Part shown: in pieces, positions 6,191-6,688 of the stretch
How the letters are laid out: every line of letters begins with the position of its first letter
Position numbering within the stretch: position 1 is the stretch's first letter
From: Alphaproteobacteria bacterium
GTDB taxonomy: Bacteria; Pseudomonadota; Alphaproteobacteria; Rhizobiales; Xanthobacteraceae
NCBI GenBank assembly: GCA_005883115.1
Contig: VAZQ01000278.1
Coordinates: 1-6,688 of the forward strand
Reading direction: 5' to 3'
Length of the DNA stretch: 6,688 nucleotides
Position numbers and translations under genes: made by a program
The notes under the pieces: model-generated
Seen by the model: only the letters and a program-made list of their open reading frames with translations
Databases searched by the model: none
What the model was told of the DNA's origin: nothing

Positions 6191-6688
6191 ATGCGGGTCC
6201 CATCCTACCTTGTGATGTTGTGGGCCTTGCTGTTCGTCACATGCCGGCCGACCGACGCGCAGACGGTTGCCGTCTTTGATTTCGAATTAATTGACACAAG
6301 CCTACAGGGCGAGATCAGCGGCACGCGCGCCGACGAACAGGCACGTCTTACCCGGCTGGGCGATCAATTGCGGCAGCGACTTAGGGAGTCAGGTCGGTTC
6401 TCGGTCATCGATATTACGCCAATAGCAAGCGAGGCGCGCGCGAGTAACCTGCAAGCCTGCGGCGGCTGCGACACGCGCTTAGCTAAACGCATCGGAGCCA
6501 AACTTGCGGTTATCGGCACCGTTCAAAAGGTATCGAATCTGATCCTCAACATGAACATCTACATTCGAGACACTTCATCGGGAGGAACCGTTGCGGCCAT
6601 GAGCGCCGATATGCGCGGCAATACCGACGAGACCTGGTCGCGCACTCTCGATTGGCTCGTTCGCAATCGGTTGCTCGCACCGGGCTAC
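6191..6688 (+). CDS. Secreted DUF3280-like protein (3' end outside window)
   Basis: The frame is open from the ATG at 6191 to the window edge, 166 codons with no stop, so the C-terminus is missing. Residues 1-24 form a signal peptide (hydrophobic YLVMLWALLFV, cleavage likely after TDAQ). C18 does not sit in a good lipobox. The mature part begins TVAVFDFELIDTSLQGE and continues with LRQRLRESGRFSVID (60-74), QACGGCDTRLAKRIGAKL (88-105) and VIGTVQKVSNLILNMNIYIR (107-126), then RGNTDETW and DWLVRNRLL. This order, including the CGGC pair (C90, C93), matches small periplasmic proteins I know as DUF3280 domain proteins of methylotrophic and rhizobial alphaproteobacteria. The alternation of strands and helices recalls the CsgG/TolB N-terminal fold, which is inference. 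Function is unknown. From memory, relatives sit near PQQ-dependent alcohol oxidation genes, but what follows here is not visible. Confidence 0.8.
   Translation, partial: MRVPSYLVMLWALLFVTCRPTDAQTVAVFDFELIDTSLQGEISGTRADEQARLTRLGDQLRQRLRESGRFSVIDITPIASEARASNLQACGGCDTRLAKRIGAKLAVIGTVQKVSNLILNMNIYIRDTSSGGTVAAMSADMRGNTDETWSRTLDWLVRNRLLAPGY

Overview
The window looks like part of an alphaproteobacterial chromosome, most likely from the Hyphomicrobiales (Bradyrhizobium or Methylobacterium-like). This is inferred from GC-rich coding sequence, two small helical hypothetical proteins of a type common in rhizobia, a DUF3280-like secreted protein, and relics of a GAF sensor protein and a methionine-synthase-like protein in the style of that group. 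No rRNA, tRNA, CRISPR array or intact mobile element was seen.

Left part (1-1633): a cold-shock-domain gene on the - strand (232-438) is followed, on its upstream side, by about 0.9 kb of decayed sequence. Three relics can be read there by protein similarity: the C-terminal end of an IS3/IS481-type DDE integrase (-), the start of a GAF domain (+), and the N-terminal part of a MetE-like cobalamin-independent methionine synthase family protein (+). All carry frameshifts. A 10+1+10 bp perfect inverted repeat also lies here. Nothing was recognised between about 740 and 1118.

Middle part (1634-2371): two short + strand genes encode small, charged, mostly helical proteins of unknown function. A short in-frame tail after the second ends in a fragment resembling the first strand of an FAD-binding Rossmann fold.

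Right part (2390-5725): a two-gene - strand operon, visibly richer in GC than its flanks. It encodes a protein-L-isoaspartate O-methyltransferase (pcm) with an apparent signal peptide, followed 3 nt later by an 831-residue polytopic membrane protein with a spermidine-synthase-like Rossmann domain between two membrane blocks. The pairing suggests that the two act together at or across the inner membrane, but the substrate is not known. After a 465-nt divergent intergenic region, a secreted DUF3280-like protein starts at 6191 and runs off the window's right edge.

Most of the window is ordinary accessory or chromosomal sequence. The strongest candidate for something under-described is the exported-PIMT plus membrane-methyltransferase pair.
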